Made by a program: the position numbers and the translations under genes. From the NCBI GenBank assembly GCA_034440395.1, contig JAWXBW010000024.1, positions 1-63,503 of the forward strand: 63,503 bases of DNA, read 5' to 3'. The number at the start of each line of letters is the position of its first letter. Position 1 is the stretch's first letter. This DNA is from JAAUTS01 sp034440395 (GTDB lineage: Bacteria; Verrucomicrobiota; Verrucomicrobiia; Methylacidiphilales; JAAUTS01). Of this stretch, positions 51,386-60,907 are shown piece by piece. The notes under the pieces were generated by a model. It was given only the letters and a program-made list of their open reading frames with translations, searched no databases and had not been told where the DNA came from.

Positions 51386-52075
51386 TTAAGGTTCTTGCGA
51401 TTCTTGGGCCCGCTGCGCCTTTATTTTCTGAACTTGTCTCCGCTCCATCCAACGCCACCAGTAGCCGCTTATTTTTTCCATTATTACTTTCCGTACGCTT
51501 GGGTCGGGGTGCTGTTGGTAATAATGGTAACGCTCTAATATATCTAAAATATAGGCCTTGGTGGTGGGGAAATCGATTTGTTCAATGAAGAGGGCAGCAC
51601 TCTCTTCTGGCAATTGCTTCGACCAACGTCGGGCATGGGTGCGTCCAGCATTATATTCAGCTAGGCCAAAAATCAGTGGTCGATCTGTTGCCTCCCAGCG
51701 AGAAATAGCGCGGCTGAGATACCAGCTACCCGCAAAAATTCCTGTTCGTGGATCGAAGAGATCAATGTTGCGAAAGTTTTGAATATTTTCCGCCTTAGCC
51801 CATTCGCCCGCAGCGATTGGGGTTACTTGCATCAGACCTCTTTCCTCCGCCATCCCGTAGGCACCAGAATCAAAATCACTTTCCCTCCAGATAACAGCAC
51901 GGATGAGTAAGGGATCAAGTTGGTATTTTTCTGCTGCTTCCTTGATGATGATGTTATAATGCCTGTCTTCTTCGCGCTGAACACTGCCCCACCACCAAAC
52001 AGCCGCTAAGACAAGTACGGGTGGAAGGAGAACACCTAATATGAGTCCCAAAGAACGAAATAACTTACGCACCAT
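51386..52075 (-). CDS. membrane-anchored lytic transglycosylase (SLT domain)
   Basis: This 229-residue protein has an N-terminal membrane segment (LGLILGVLLPPVLVLAAVWWW) that anchors it in the cytoplasmic membrane. An SLT domain follows with the catalytic Glu in AVIWRESDFDSGAYG, then ERGLMQVTPIAAGEWA and AEYNAGRTHA. It should cleave peptidoglycan glycan strands, forming anhydro-muropeptides. The C-terminal tail (about 45 residues) is basic and hydrophilic. It is transcribed away from priA. Confidence 0.9.
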   Translation of the reverse strand: MVRKLFRSLGLILGVLLPPVLVLAAVWWWGSVQREEDRHYNIIIKEAAEKYQLDPLLIRAVIWRESDFDSGAYGMAEERGLMQVTPIAAGEWAKAENIQNFRNIDLFDPRTGIFAGSWYLSRAISRWEATDRPLIFGLAEYNAGRTHARRWSKQLPEESAALFIEQIDFPTTKAYILDILERYHYYQQHPDPSVRKVIMEKISGYWWRWMERRQVQKIKAQRAQESQEP

Positions 52076-52159
52076 ATCTCTACAGTATTCCTATCTATGC
52101 CAGACGTGCAAGATTCAACAGTGTTGATCAACGCTTAATGATCCGTAAGATTAAATGCC

Positions 52160-54406
52160 ATGCCTGATCTTTTTAACTCAACCACACCCACTTCCAGCTT
52201 TGTGCGTGTCGTGCCCGAGTTAGCTCTAGATCGCATGTTTGATTACAGGCTCCCACCATCCTTAGTCGGTCAGGTTAGTCTTGGGCAGCGACTGCGAGTG
52301 CCTTGGGGTAACCGACAGATTTTAGCCTATGCCGTGGACTTTCCTTTAAAACCCGAAGTCGAGAATTGTCGGGACGTGCTGCAAGTCGTGGGGGAAGAGC
52401 CCCTTATTCCACCTGTTCTTATTCAACTAGCGCGTTGGATGGCGGACTATTACTGCTGTGATTTAGCTCAGTCCTTAAAGACTATGCTCCCTGATACAGT
52501 AAGGGCGAAGGAAGATTCTTTCAAAAAAAGATTATGGGCGCAAGTTCCCGCTCATTTGATTCCCGCCGTCGTGCAGGAGCGTTTGAAGTCCGCTAAAGCT
52601 CAAGCCAAAGCTTGGCAGTTAGTGCATGAAAAAAATGGTGGCTGGCTGGCAGAACTTATCAAGCAAAGCGGTTGCTCCGCTGCCGTGTGGAAAGCGTTGG
52701 AGGAAAAACAGCTTATTATCCTTTCCAGAGAAAAAGTTGAGCGCGATCCCTTAGCGGGCCTTTTACCCGTGACAGAAGATTTAATTTTAAATGATGAGCA
52801 GGTAGAAGCACTCCGTATTTATCATGAAGAAGCTGCTTCGCAACAACCTCACCCCATTTTACTACAAGGCGTCACCGGCAGCGGAAAAACGGAAGTCTAT
52901 CTACAAATTATTCGGAAAGTTTTAGAACGGGGACGCAGCGCACTCGTGCTCGTCCCAGAGATTGCCCTGACGCCTCAGACCGTTGAACAATTCCGGTGCC
53001 GTTTCGAAACTATGCACATCCGCATAGCGGTTTTACACAGCCACCTCAGCTCAGGGGAAAGGCATGACCAGTGGCAACTTATTCGCAGCGGGAAAGCCCG
53101 GGTCGTCATCGGTGCCCGTTCAGCCATTTTTGCCCCTCTGCAAGATCTAGGGGTCATCATTATTGATGAAGAGCACGAAGCAAGTTATAAACAAGAGGAA
53201 GCACCGCATTATCATGCACGTGATCTAGCCGTGCTCCGTAGTTCCCTCGAACATATTCCCGTAGTGTTAGGAACGGCCACGCCATCGCTAGAGTCTTACC
53301 AGAATGCGTTGGCGGGGAAATATCGTCTTGTGCGTTTGAAGAAAAGGGTGCTGGAGATTAAAATGCCTGTCATTCACATTCTGGATTTACGTAAGGAAAA
53401 GCCTGAGAAAGGGCAACGTGCCGGAGTGGCTGAAAAACTGCGCCAAGCCGTTCAACAACGACTCCAACTGAAAGAACAGTCCATTCTTTTTTTAAACCGT
53501 CGCGGCTACGCCACCAGCCTACAATGCCCTAAATGTGGCTACGTGGCAGAGTGTCCACATTGCGAAGTTTCCTTAACCTATCACCGTACTCAACATCAAC
53601 TGCGATGCCACCTTTGTGATTATGAAAAACAGGCACCTCAACATTGTCCTGAGTGCGGCTTTACTGACTACAAGTTGGCAGGCTTAGGCACCCAACGCAT
53701 TGAGGACAGCATCAGTCAGGCCTTTGATAAAGCTAAAGTCTGTCGCATGGATTCTGACAGCATGAGAGGCAAGACCGCCTATCAAAATGCACTCCAAGAT
53801 TTTCGTGAAGGCCGTACGGAAATTCTCGTCGGCACCCAGATGATCACCAAAGGCTTGCACTTCCCTAATGTTACCTGCGTCGGTGTGATCAACTGTGACC
53901 AAGCCCTCCAACTCCCAGATTTCCGTGCTTCAGAACGCGTCTTTCAACAACTCGTGCAAGTAGCAGGACGAGCGGGCAGGGGAGATAAGCTAGGAGAAGT
54001 CTTTATCCAAACTTATACGCCTTTTCATCCTTCCATTCAATTTGCCCGACATCATGACGTGGACGGTTTTTTAGAACAGGAATTAGACTACCGTAAGGCC
54101 CACGGGTATCCGCCCTTCCGACGGGCTGCCCTCATTAAATTCCGCGGTCTTTCTGAAGAAAAAACGCGCTACTGTATAGACTCCGTGGCCAAAAAATTAA
54201 AAGAATTAACCGATTCACAAACACTAGTTCCCGACGCTTCGCCTGCACCTATCCCTAAAATAAAGGATCATTATCGTTTTCATCTTTTTTTATTAACTAA
54301 AAATATGCCCGCCCTTAGCCGACTGCTTCGTCAGCATTTTTTGAATCAAAAGTGGCCTGAAAACATTCGCATGACGATCGACATTGATCCCACTAATCTT
54401 CTTTAG
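52160..54406 (+). CDS. priA: primosomal replication restart helicase PriA
   Basis: This 748-residue protein restarts stalled replication forks. An N-terminal DNA-binding region (FVRVVPELALDRMFDYRLPPSL) is followed by the helicase core: Walker A GVTGSGKTEVYLQ, DEEH in IIIDEEHEASYK and GTATPSLES. A zinc-binding insertion with eight cysteines follows (CPKCGYVAECPHC and CHLCDYEKQAPQHCPECG). QVAGRAGRGDKLGEVFIQT is motif VI. All is intact. The downstream gap to rhlE is 281 bases. Confidence 0.96.
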   Translation: MPDLFNSTTPTSSFVRVVPELALDRMFDYRLPPSLVGQVSLGQRLRVPWGNRQILAYAVDFPLKPEVENCRDVLQVVGEEPLIPPVLIQLARWMADYYCCDLAQSLKTMLPDTVRAKEDSFKKRLWAQVPAHLIPAVVQERLKSAKAQAKAWQLVHEKNGGWLAELIKQSGCSAAVWKALEEKQLIILSREKVERDPLAGLLPVTEDLILNDEQVEALRIYHEEAASQQPHPILLQGVTGSGKTEVYLQIIRKVLERGRSALVLVPEIALTPQTVEQFRCRFETMHIRIAVLHSHLSSGERHDQWQLIRSGKARVVIGARSAIFAPLQDLGVIIIDEEHEASYKQEEAPHYHARDLAVLRSSLEHIPVVLGTATPSLESYQNALAGKYRLVRLKKRVLEIKMPVIHILDLRKEKPEKGQRAGVAEKLRQAVQQRLQLKEQSILFLNRRGYATSLQCPKCGYVAECPHCEVSLTYHRTQHQLRCHLCDYEKQAPQHCPECGFTDYKLAGLGTQRIEDSISQAFDKAKVCRMDSDSMRGKTAYQNALQDFREGRTEILVGTQMITKGLHFPNVTCVGVINCDQALQLPDFRASERVFQQLVQVAGRAGRGDKLGEVFIQTYTPFHPSIQFARHHDVDGFLEQELDYRKAHGYPPFRRAALIKFRGLSEEKTRYCIDSVAKKLKELTDSQTLVPDASPAPIPKIKDHYRFHLFLLTKNMPALSRLLRQHFLNQKWPENIRMTIDIDPTNLL

Positions 54407-54551
54407 TTTTTAATGTGTCTTCACATAGTAACCAGAAACAAAAAAACTTAGCTTGCCTTTCCGTTAATTCTCTACTAACTTTCAGCTGGTTCACAGGTTA
54501 TTGCCTGTCTGAAGTTTCCGTTTCACGGTTTAGTTCAGCCTCCTTTTTTGG

Positions 54552-54641
54552 TCTCATCGATGAGAGATTGTGTAGGGATAAAGTTAACTCTCATCGAACT
54601 TCCCATGTTTGGATTTTACGGGTCACTGCGCCGTTGCAGTG
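54552..54641 (+). promoter_or_regulatory. structured leader upstream of rhlE
   Basis: Inside the 281-base gap, TCTCATCGATGAGA (54552-54565) is a perfect palindrome, CTCTCATCGA recurs at 54589-54598, and CACTGC/GCAGTG (54624-54629, 54636-54641) forms a six-base hairpin. No convincing protein is encoded: a 78-codon frame at 54415 has a non-protein-like composition. Long structured leaders are known for cold-induced helicase mRNAs; here this is inference. Confidence 0.3.
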
Positions 54642-54687
54642 TTGTGCATAGGCATAGAGATCGCCCTACTCACCAGAAAGAAATGTT

Positions 54688-56028
54688 ATGTCCACGACCT
54701 TTGCCGACCTAAAACTGTCCGAGCCCCTTCAGCGTGCTCTCGCAGAAAAAAACTACACCACGCCTTCACCCATTCAGGCTCAATCCATTCCTCATTTACT
54801 TGAAGGCAAAGATTTGCTCGGTATCGCCCAAACGGGCACAGGCAAAACGGCAGCCTTTGCCTTGCCCATTTTAAACCATTTGAGCGAGCAACAAAAGCGC
54901 ACCGTCGTTAAGTCACCTCTCGTTTTAATCTTAACGCCTACTCGTGAGTTAGCCTCCCAAATCGGCGAAAGCTTTCGCTCGTATGGAAAACACCTTAACA
55001 TCTCACACAGCGTTGTCTTCGGCGGCGTGGGTCAGTATCCACAAGTCAAAGCACTGCTTAAAGGTTTGCATGTCCTCATCGCCACGCCGGGCCGCTTACT
55101 TGATCTCCATGACCAAGGCCATATTCGTTTCGATCAAGTGGAAGTCTTCGTTTTAGATGAAGCCGACCGTATGTTAGACATGGGATTTATTCATGACGTT
55201 AAACGTATCCTTAAATTCCTCCCACAGAAACGTCAGTCCTTACTTTTCTCGGCTACTATGCCGCAAGAAATTGCAGGCCTCGCAGATTCCTTGTTACGTA
55301 ACCCGATTAAAGTCGAGGTGACCCCTAAGGTCACTACGGCCGAACGTATCGTACAAAAAGTTTGTTTTGTCGATCATTCTAAAAAGCGTGACCTTGTTCA
55401 TCACTTAATTAAAGAAACAGCAGGAGATGGGTTAACCTTGATCTTTACCAAGACCAAGCATGGAGCTAATCGCTTAGCTGACCAGCTTCATAAAGAAGGC
55501 GTTCCCTCCGATGCCATCCATGGCAATAAATCACAAAGTGCTCGTGAGCGTGCTTTAGAAAATTTCCGCAAAGGTCGAGTCAAAGTCCTTGTAGCTACGG
55601 ATATTGCGGCTCGTGGTATAGATGTCAAAGGTATCAGCCTTGTGGTGAATTATGACCTACCGAACGAGCCCGAGTCTTACGTACACCGCATTGGCCGCAC
55701 CGCCCGTGCCGGAGCTGAAGGTATAGCCTACACGCTTTGCGATGCAGAAGACCGTAAACTTCTGCGTGACGTGGAACGGTTTATTCGTCAGACCATTCCC
55801 GTCATGTTAGAGCAGCCTTACCATTGTGAAGCTGCCTCTAAATCCACGGCTCAACCCAGTGCGGCAGGCTCCTCACGCGGCCGCAACCAATCATCCAGCC
55901 GCAGTCGTAGTGGTGGCGTCGGTTATCAGCCACGTCAGGGTGGGTTCCATAAACGTTTTGAAGGTCAAACGAAACAAGGTCGTGGTTCACGGCACAACTT
56001 CGGCAGCCGTGATGTCAGTGTAGAATAG
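54688..56028 (+). CDS. rhlE: DEAD-box RNA helicase, RhlE type
   Basis: This 446-residue SF2 RNA helicase unwinds RNA in ribosome biogenesis or mRNA decay. The Q motif (TPSPIQAQSIPHLLEGKD), Walker A AQTGTGKTAAFALPIL, DEAD (VLDEADRMLDMGF), SAT (FSATMPQ) and motif VI HRIGRTARAG are intact. The C-terminal tail from about residue 385 is Ser-, Arg- and Gly-rich (RGG-like), as in RhlE. A terminator follows. An upstream structured leader of 281 bases could control expression. Confidence 0.95.
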   Translation: MSTTFADLKLSEPLQRALAEKNYTTPSPIQAQSIPHLLEGKDLLGIAQTGTGKTAAFALPILNHLSEQQKRTVVKSPLVLILTPTRELASQIGESFRSYGKHLNISHSVVFGGVGQYPQVKALLKGLHVLIATPGRLLDLHDQGHIRFDQVEVFVLDEADRMLDMGFIHDVKRILKFLPQKRQSLLFSATMPQEIAGLADSLLRNPIKVEVTPKVTTAERIVQKVCFVDHSKKRDLVHHLIKETAGDGLTLIFTKTKHGANRLADQLHKEGVPSDAIHGNKSQSARERALENFRKGRVKVLVATDIAARGIDVKGISLVVNYDLPNEPESYVHRIGRTARAGAEGIAYTLCDAEDRKLLRDVERFIRQTIPVMLEQPYHCEAASKSTAQPSAAGSSRGRNQSSSRSRSGGVGYQPRQGGFHKRFEGQTKQGRGSRHNFGSRDVSVE

Positions 56029-56076
56029 ATGGCACGGTGTGGTTTAGGTCTGCTGACCTGAAATAACTATTCAATT

Positions 56077-56107
56077 TAGGCCGCCTCAATGAGACGGCCT
56101 ATTTTTT
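56077..56107 (+). terminator. Rho-independent terminator after rhlE
   Basis: TAGGCCG (56077-56083) pairs with CGGCCTA (56095-56101), with CTC/GAG inside the loop, followed by a six-T run (56102-56107). It ends the rhlE transcript before the convergent AsmA-like gene. Confidence 0.85.
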
Positions 56108-56165
56108 GCCTGCTACTCGTGTCCTCTTACCCTAAACTAAAGCAGTTCCATGTAGCTTTAAGGGA

Positions 56166-57650
56166 TCAAGGCGCAGCAGGTGCCGGCGTCGGTTCAGGAG
56201 TTTGAGTTTTCTTTTTGAAATGGTTATTGAAGCCATCTAGGATATTTTTCTTCCCCTCACTCGGCGCATTAGGATCAGTAGGTGCATCAGACTTTGTTTT
56301 AAAAAATTGATCCATAAGCTGTGTGCCTTTATTTATGAGGGCAGCGGGATCCATCGCTAAAATATCGTCGATCAATCTACCTGAGATACTGACTTTTGGT
56401 TCTTGCGTAGTTCCTTTTACTTCAACGGGTAAAGACTTACCGTCTTCTGACTTAAGTCCAGCTAGATTCAAAAGAAGCTGGATGGCCGCGGGATCTAATT
56501 GAACTGCACCATTAAGATTGAGTGATTTATCAAAACCAACTGGCCCATTCATCGTGATATTTAAGTTGGGAGATCTAATCGACAGAGGTGCAAGTTGGAC
56601 TTTTTGTTGAGCGATTTGATAGGTAGCGTCAACATGTTCAAACTTACCTTCTTTAAGGGCGGACACTCCGGCCAAGTTTCCTAAAAGCTGAAGTTTTTTA
56701 AGTTTAGGGACTTGAGCTTCGGAAATTTTAAAGGACCCGCTTCCGATGACTTCTTTAGGAGCGTCTAGGTTTCCCTTACCCGTAAAATCAAGCTGCAACC
56801 GACCGAGTAAGGTTTGAGCATCACTACCGACATCTGCCATCAAGGCTGACATATCGACTGAGTCCAAATCAACCTTAGTTTCATAGGTCATAGGGGAAGC
56901 CTTAGTGTTTAAAGTAACATTTCCTTTAAGAGAGCCGTTATAAACTGAGCCCTTGATTTCAGTCAGGCTTAAAATATCTTTTTCAAATTTTAAGGGAGAT
57001 TTTACATTCGTGATTTTTAAGCCAGGCATAACGGTAACTACGTTTATCGTTAAATCACCTTGGGCACTTTGTTCCGTACCCTGTTGCTTGTAGGAAGCTA
57101 GGATGTTGGCGTTTTCTGCTTTAAATAGTGTGGCTCCATCCTCTGCTAGACATTCAACTTCTGCCCCCACTACTTTGATGTTAGGCAGTAAAAAAGACAG
57201 CGGCACCTCAGCTGGTTTCTCCACTCCTTTGGCTGTGGCTAATGTGGTTTTTAGTTGGGCTAAATCGACAGGAAGAATAAGGGAGCCCTCTTTAGACTGC
57301 CGTAATTTAATAACGGGTTTTGTGATAAGCGCTTCGGAAACTTCGTATCTACCTTGATAAAAACTCATCAAGCTATAGGTAAGTTTAACCTCTTCGACTG
57401 CCAGAAGATTTTCTCCCACAGCGGCTTTAGGATTGGGAATGGTTATATTTTTAAGGATCAAATGGTTAAAGCTGATGCTATGCTCTGAAAAAGTAATGTC
57501 GGTGTTAAGTTGGCTCTTAATTTTATTTTTGATGGTGTCCGCAAATTCAGTGGAATTCACATAATTAAGGCCATAAACAAACACTGCCACAAGAGCTGCA
57601 ATAATTAAGATAACTAGGAGGGCAAAATCGAGGAGTAACTTCTTGAACAT
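56166..57650 (-). CDS. AsmA-like envelope protein
   Basis: This 494-residue protein has an N-terminal membrane helix (LLLDFALLVILIIAALVAVFVYG) and a long periplasmic region of beta-rich repeats. Features include NTDITFSEHSISFNHLILKNITIPNP near the N-terminus, KGNVTLNTKASPMTYETKVDLDSVDMSAL in the middle and DAPKEVIGSGSFKISEAQVPKLKKLQLLG further on. These match AsmA/TamB-type proteins linked to lipid transport and outer-membrane homeostasis. The C-terminal 60 residues are Pro- and Lys-rich. Confidence 0.82.
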   Translation of the reverse strand: MFKKLLLDFALLVILIIAALVAVFVYGLNYVNSTEFADTIKNKIKSQLNTDITFSEHSISFNHLILKNITIPNPKAAVGENLLAVEEVKLTYSLMSFYQGRYEVSEALITKPVIKLRQSKEGSLILPVDLAQLKTTLATAKGVEKPAEVPLSFLLPNIKVVGAEVECLAEDGATLFKAENANILASYKQQGTEQSAQGDLTINVVTVMPGLKITNVKSPLKFEKDILSLTEIKGSVYNGSLKGNVTLNTKASPMTYETKVDLDSVDMSALMADVGSDAQTLLGRLQLDFTGKGNLDAPKEVIGSGSFKISEAQVPKLKKLQLLGNLAGVSALKEGKFEHVDATYQIAQQKVQLAPLSIRSPNLNITMNGPVGFDKSLNLNGAVQLDPAAIQLLLNLAGLKSEDGKSLPVEVKGTTQEPKVSISGRLIDDILAMDPAALINKGTQLMDQFFKTKSDAPTDPNAPSEGKKNILDGFNNHFKKKTQTPEPTPAPAAP

Positions 57651-57801
57651 AGTTGAGACTAAGCATTCTGATCAATTAGCCAAACATAAAGAAAAGGCAG
57701 TTCCTTAAAATAGTGGACGAACCCTAGACCTCGTAATTTAGGAGAAGACAGCAAAACCACTATTGATTTTTGTTCCCGCTCGCTCTTAGATTACACCACC
57801 C

Positions 57802-58491
57802 ATGCCACTCATTAAGGATATGATCTCAGAGGAGCGACCCAGAGAGCGTCTTTGGAAGCAAGGGCCTGCTTCTTTAAAAACTTCTGAGCTGCTGGCTATT
57901 TTGATCCGCACGGGAATCAAAGGAAAATCGGCTCTTATTATGGCGGAGGAAATGCTAGCTCGCTACCAAACGCTTGATCACCTTGGTAAAACCTCTGCTC
58001 AAGATCTCTCTAAAATAAAAGGTCTAGGACCAGTTAAAGCCGTTCAATTAAAGGCCGCTTTTGAATTAGGCATCCGCTTAGCTCGTAGTAAATCGCTTGA
58101 TCAAGCTATGGAGAATCCCCAAGATGTTCAGCGTTACCTTGGTGAAGAGATGCGGCAACTTCGCCAAGAGTCCTTACGCGTGCTCGCTTTAAACACTAGA
58201 CTTAAATTGGTGGCAGCGGAAGAAATTAGTCGCGGCAGCATTAATGAAACCGTCGCACATCCTCGTGATGTTTTACGGGTCGGTTTGATTCACCAAGCCT
58301 ATGCGATTATTTTAGTTCATAACCATCCTTCAGGGGATCCTTCCCCAAGTGCGGCGGACTTTGAATTCACCAAGGTTGTGCGTGAGTCGGCTAAGCTCAT
58401 GCAAATAAAATTTTTAGATCATATTATTCTCGGCAGCTCTCATGATGCGCAGTTAGGTTATTATAGCTTTAAGGAATCAGGTCTGCTTTGA
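57802..58491 (+). CDS. radC: RadC-family JAMM-domain protein
   Basis: This 229-residue protein has an N-terminal UPF0758/HhH region (ISEERPRERLWKQGPASLKTSELLAILIRTG, then LSKIKGLGPVKAVQL) and a C-terminal JAB1/MPN metalloprotease-like domain with HNHPSGDPSPSAADFEFT. The metal-binding residues (His, His, Asp) are intact. RadC is widespread, but its role in repair is not proven and the biochemistry is unknown. It precedes lpxA by 30 bases. Confidence 0.93.
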   Translation: MPLIKDMISEERPRERLWKQGPASLKTSELLAILIRTGIKGKSALIMAEEMLARYQTLDHLGKTSAQDLSKIKGLGPVKAVQLKAAFELGIRLARSKSLDQAMENPQDVQRYLGEEMRQLRQESLRVLALNTRLKLVAAEEISRGSINETVAHPRDVLRVGLIHQAYAIILVHNHPSGDPSPSAADFEFTKVVRESAKLMQIKFLDHIILGSSHDAQLGYYSFKESGLL

Positions 58492-58521
58492 TCGTATTTT
58501 GTAACCACGAAATGATTTTTT

Positions 58522-59340
58522 ATGACATCTGCAACCTCCACCATTCATCCACGAGCCCTCATCCATCCTAACGCTCAAATCGGCGAGGGCACTATCATCG
58601 GCCCTGACGTCGTGATCGACGAGCATGTCGAAATCGGAGAGAATTGTGAAGTGCGCGCCCGCGCCATCATCACTGGTCATACGAAGGTGGGCGCAGGAAA
58701 TCAAATCGGGTATGGCGCCATTGTAGGTGCCGAACCACAAGACCTAGCTTATAAGCCATGCCAAAGCTTTACCAGCATCGGCGATAACAACATCATCCGT
58801 GAATACGTCACTGTCCACCGTGGGACTAAGGAAGGGTCTTCTACCTCCATTGGAAACCATAACTACCTCATGACGGGTGTTCACATTGCCCATAATTGTC
58901 AGATTGGTAACTTCATTATTTTAGTTAATAACGTCTTGTTAGGCGGCTATGTCGAAGTGAAGGACTTCGCTTTTCTCGGCGGCGGCTCCGTCGTGCATCA
59001 ATTCACCCGTGTTGGGGAACATGTTATGGTTCGTGGGCAGACCCGTCTCGGACTGGACGTGCCCCCTTATTTCATGGCTGTGGCAACGAATGCGGTTTGT
59101 GGGTTAAACCGGGTCGGGCTCAAGCGTAAAGGCTTTGATGCCGCACGTCGCACCCACATTATGGACGCCTACAAAATTCTCTATTACGAAGGTAAAAACC
59201 GTCAACAAGCCCTTGAGACCATCCGCGCTAGACCAGAGTTACAAAATGAGGACATAGAACTCCTCTGCCGTTTCGTTGAGCAGACCAAACGCGGGATCTG
59301 CCGAGCTGTGAAGAGTGGAGATATCGAAGAGCTAGGGTAA
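58522..59340 (+). CDS. lpxA: UDP-N-acetylglucosamine O-acyltransferase
   Basis: This trimeric left-handed beta-helix enzyme starts lipid A synthesis by transferring an acyl chain from acyl-ACP to UDP-GlcNAc. Hexapeptide repeats run from residue 8 to about 190 (IHPRALIHPNAQIGEGTIIGP). The catalytic His region is YLMTGVHIAHNCQIGN. A C-terminal helical domain starts near residue 195. Length (272) is slightly longer than E. coli LpxA. Its presence argues for an LPS-bearing outer membrane. The usual lpxD, fabZ and lpxB neighbours are absent. Confidence 0.95.
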   Translation: MTSATSTIHPRALIHPNAQIGEGTIIGPDVVIDEHVEIGENCEVRARAIITGHTKVGAGNQIGYGAIVGAEPQDLAYKPCQSFTSIGDNNIIREYVTVHRGTKEGSSTSIGNHNYLMTGVHIAHNCQIGNFIILVNNVLLGGYVEVKDFAFLGGGSVVHQFTRVGEHVMVRGQTRLGLDVPPYFMAVATNAVCGLNRVGLKRKGFDAARRTHIMDAYKILYYEGKNRQQALETIRARPELQNEDIELLCRFVEQTKRGICRAVKSGDIEELG

Positions 59341-59473
59341 TAGTAAGTGTTAGCATCTTGAAGGGTGTAATGTAGAGGCACTAATTTTTTTCAAAGATAG
59401 CCCTACACAACGCTAGAATCAAAACCGTTCTGTACTAAATACCTGGGTCTTATGACTTTTACTTTTTTAGAGT

Positions 59474-59502
59474 CTGTCAAAAACTGAGCCTATGATCATA
59501 CT
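59474..59502 (+). promoter_or_regulatory. candidate ridA-pyrE promoter
   Basis: CTGTCA (59474-59479), 17-base spacer, CATACT (59497-59502). A second candidate is TTGAAG (59358) with TAATTT (59382). Both are weak matches. AAAACCGTT (59421-59429) also complements AACGGTTTT (59511-59519). Confidence 0.25.
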
Positions 59503-59560
59503 TTAGATGCAACGGTTTTTTTCTTGGCAATGTGGCGGGCAAGGCTTAGCTGATAGGTCT

Positions 59561-59953
59561 ATGAAATCCAAATCCATTATTCAAACGGATGCTGCTCCTC
59601 CAGCAGTAGGCCCTTATTCTCAGGCTACGGCTTATGGGGAACTTCTTTTTACGGCAGGCCAGATTCCTCTAGATCCCGTAACGGGTGAGTTGATTCAAGG
59701 TGACATCAAAGCACAGACGTTACGTGTTTTATCTAATCTTAAAGCTGTGCTTGAGGCTGGGGGCTCGGGGTTAACGAATGTTTTAAAGACCACCGTTTTC
59801 TTAACAGATCTCGCCCATTTTTCTCAAATGAATACCGTTTATGCTGATTTTTTTAATGAGTCTTTACCCGCTCGCTCGACTATCCAAGTCTCAGCACTAC
59901 CAAAAGGAGCCTTGGTTGAAATTGAGGCCATCGCTTACAAAAACCCATCATGA
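59561..59953 (+). CDS. ridA: RidA-family reactive imine deaminase
   Basis: This 130-residue protein (start at ATG 59561; the frame opens from 59507 but the extra residues are non-family) belongs to the YjgF/RidA family that hydrolyses reactive enamine/imine intermediates from PLP enzymes. The start TDAAPPAVGPYSQA is diagnostic, and the Arg of ARSTIQVSALPKGALVEIEAIA is the carboxylate-binding residue. It is trimeric in known relatives. It overlaps pyrE by four bases. Confidence 0.94.
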   Translation: MKSKSIIQTDAAPPAVGPYSQATAYGELLFTAGQIPLDPVTGELIQGDIKAQTLRVLSNLKAVLEAGGSGLTNVLKTTVFLTDLAHFSQMNTVYADFFNESLPARSTIQVSALPKGALVEIEAIAYKNPS

Positions 59954-60516
59954 ATGCGGATCAATTATTAGCTAAGTTTAAAGAGTCTGGTGCCTTATTA
60001 GAAGGTCACTTTATTCTACGTTCTGGTTTACACAGTCGTCAGTTTTTTCAATGTGCCCACTTATTGCAATACCCTGCTTTAGCTTCTGAAATTAGTGAGG
60101 CGTTAGGACAGCGATTAGAAAATTTAAACATTGATACGATTATTTCCCCTGCCATGGGGGGTATTTTAGTGGGGCATGATTTAGGACGACATTTAAATAA
60201 AAAGCACATTTTTGCGGAAAAGGCGGAGGGTAAGTTAGTGATGCGCCGTTTTCAAGTAGAGCAAGGTAAGAGGTACTTGGTGGCCGAAGATGTTGTAACG
60301 ACGGGTAGTGCGGTGAGAGAAGTTTGTCAGATCGTGCGTGAGGGCGGGGGCATCGTGGAAGCGGTAGCGTGTTTAGTGGATCGGAGTGGGGAAAATAAGC
60401 CTAACTTTGGGGCACCTTTTGTGGCGTTGTTAGAAATCAAGGTCGAGACCTTTTCTGCGGAGGCTCTACCAGATGATCTTTTAGCCCTGCCGGCTCATAA
60501 ACCTGGTAGCCGTTAA
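59950..60516 (+). CDS. pyrE: orotate phosphoribosyltransferase
   Basis: This 188-residue type I phosphoribosyltransferase makes OMP in pyrimidine synthesis. It has the PRPP-binding loop LVAEDVVTTGSAVREVC and a GHFILRSGLHSRQFFQCAHL N-terminus typical of PyrE. The residues AEKAEGKLVMRRFQVEQGKRYLV contain the catalytic Lys/Arg region. Length is normal. The overlap with ridA (ATGA) implies coupling, although the two functions are not obviously linked. Confidence 0.93.
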   Translation: MNADQLLAKFKESGALLEGHFILRSGLHSRQFFQCAHLLQYPALASEISEALGQRLENLNIDTIISPAMGGILVGHDLGRHLNKKHIFAEKAEGKLVMRRFQVEQGKRYLVAEDVVTTGSAVREVCQIVREGGGIVEAVACLVDRSGENKPNFGAPFVALLEIKVETFSAEALPDDLLALPAHKPGSR

Positions 60517-60523
60517 GAGTGGC

Positions 60524-60844
60524 CTAATAGTTTAAGGTTTTTAATACGAGTAGAATCAAGATCATTAAGATAACACCTAAAATAATGGCGCGGTTGCGGA
60601 GTTTTCTGCGTTGAACTTTGAGGGTGGCTGATTTTTGCGGAGCGACTTCGGGAGATATGTCGTTGTCTTTAAACATGGCACCTTGGAATTGTTTGATCGA
60701 TGTTGTCACGGGAATGGGATCTTGAGTTGGCTGACCGAGCTCATGGTGCAGCTTACGTAGCTTCTCCTCAACTAGACGAGATTCTTGTTCGAGTTTCTTG
60801 AGCTCGTCAGAAAAGGGGTCAGGCTTTTTATGAAACAGTGACAT
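60524..60844 (-). CDS. small C-tail-anchored protein, unknown function
   Basis: This 106-residue protein has a charged coiled-coil-like N-terminal half (DELKKLEQESRLVEEKLRKLHHELG), a linker, and a single C-terminal membrane helix (RAIILGVILMILILLVLK) after a basic stretch. The topology is a cytoplasmic domain anchored by the C-terminus. No family is recognised. It converges with pyrE by seven bases and precedes no gene in its own direction within 63 bases. Confidence 0.7.
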   Translation of the reverse strand: MSLFHKKPDPFSDELKKLEQESRLVEEKLRKLHHELGQPTQDPIPVTTSIKQFQGAMFKDNDISPEVAPQKSATLKVQRRKLRNRAIILGVILMILILLVLKTLNY

Positions 60845-60907
60845 CTTTAAAATGGATAGGTTGCCGTAGCGATTGTGTCAATCTTAGGCAGCATCGTCGG
60901 TTGAGAT

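Noticed and set aside
54415..54651. 78-codon open frame between priA and rhlE
   Set aside because: It is rich in Ser and Cys with no recognisable motif or ribosome site, and it covers the palindrome and hairpins of the rhlE leader. It is more likely non-coding leader.
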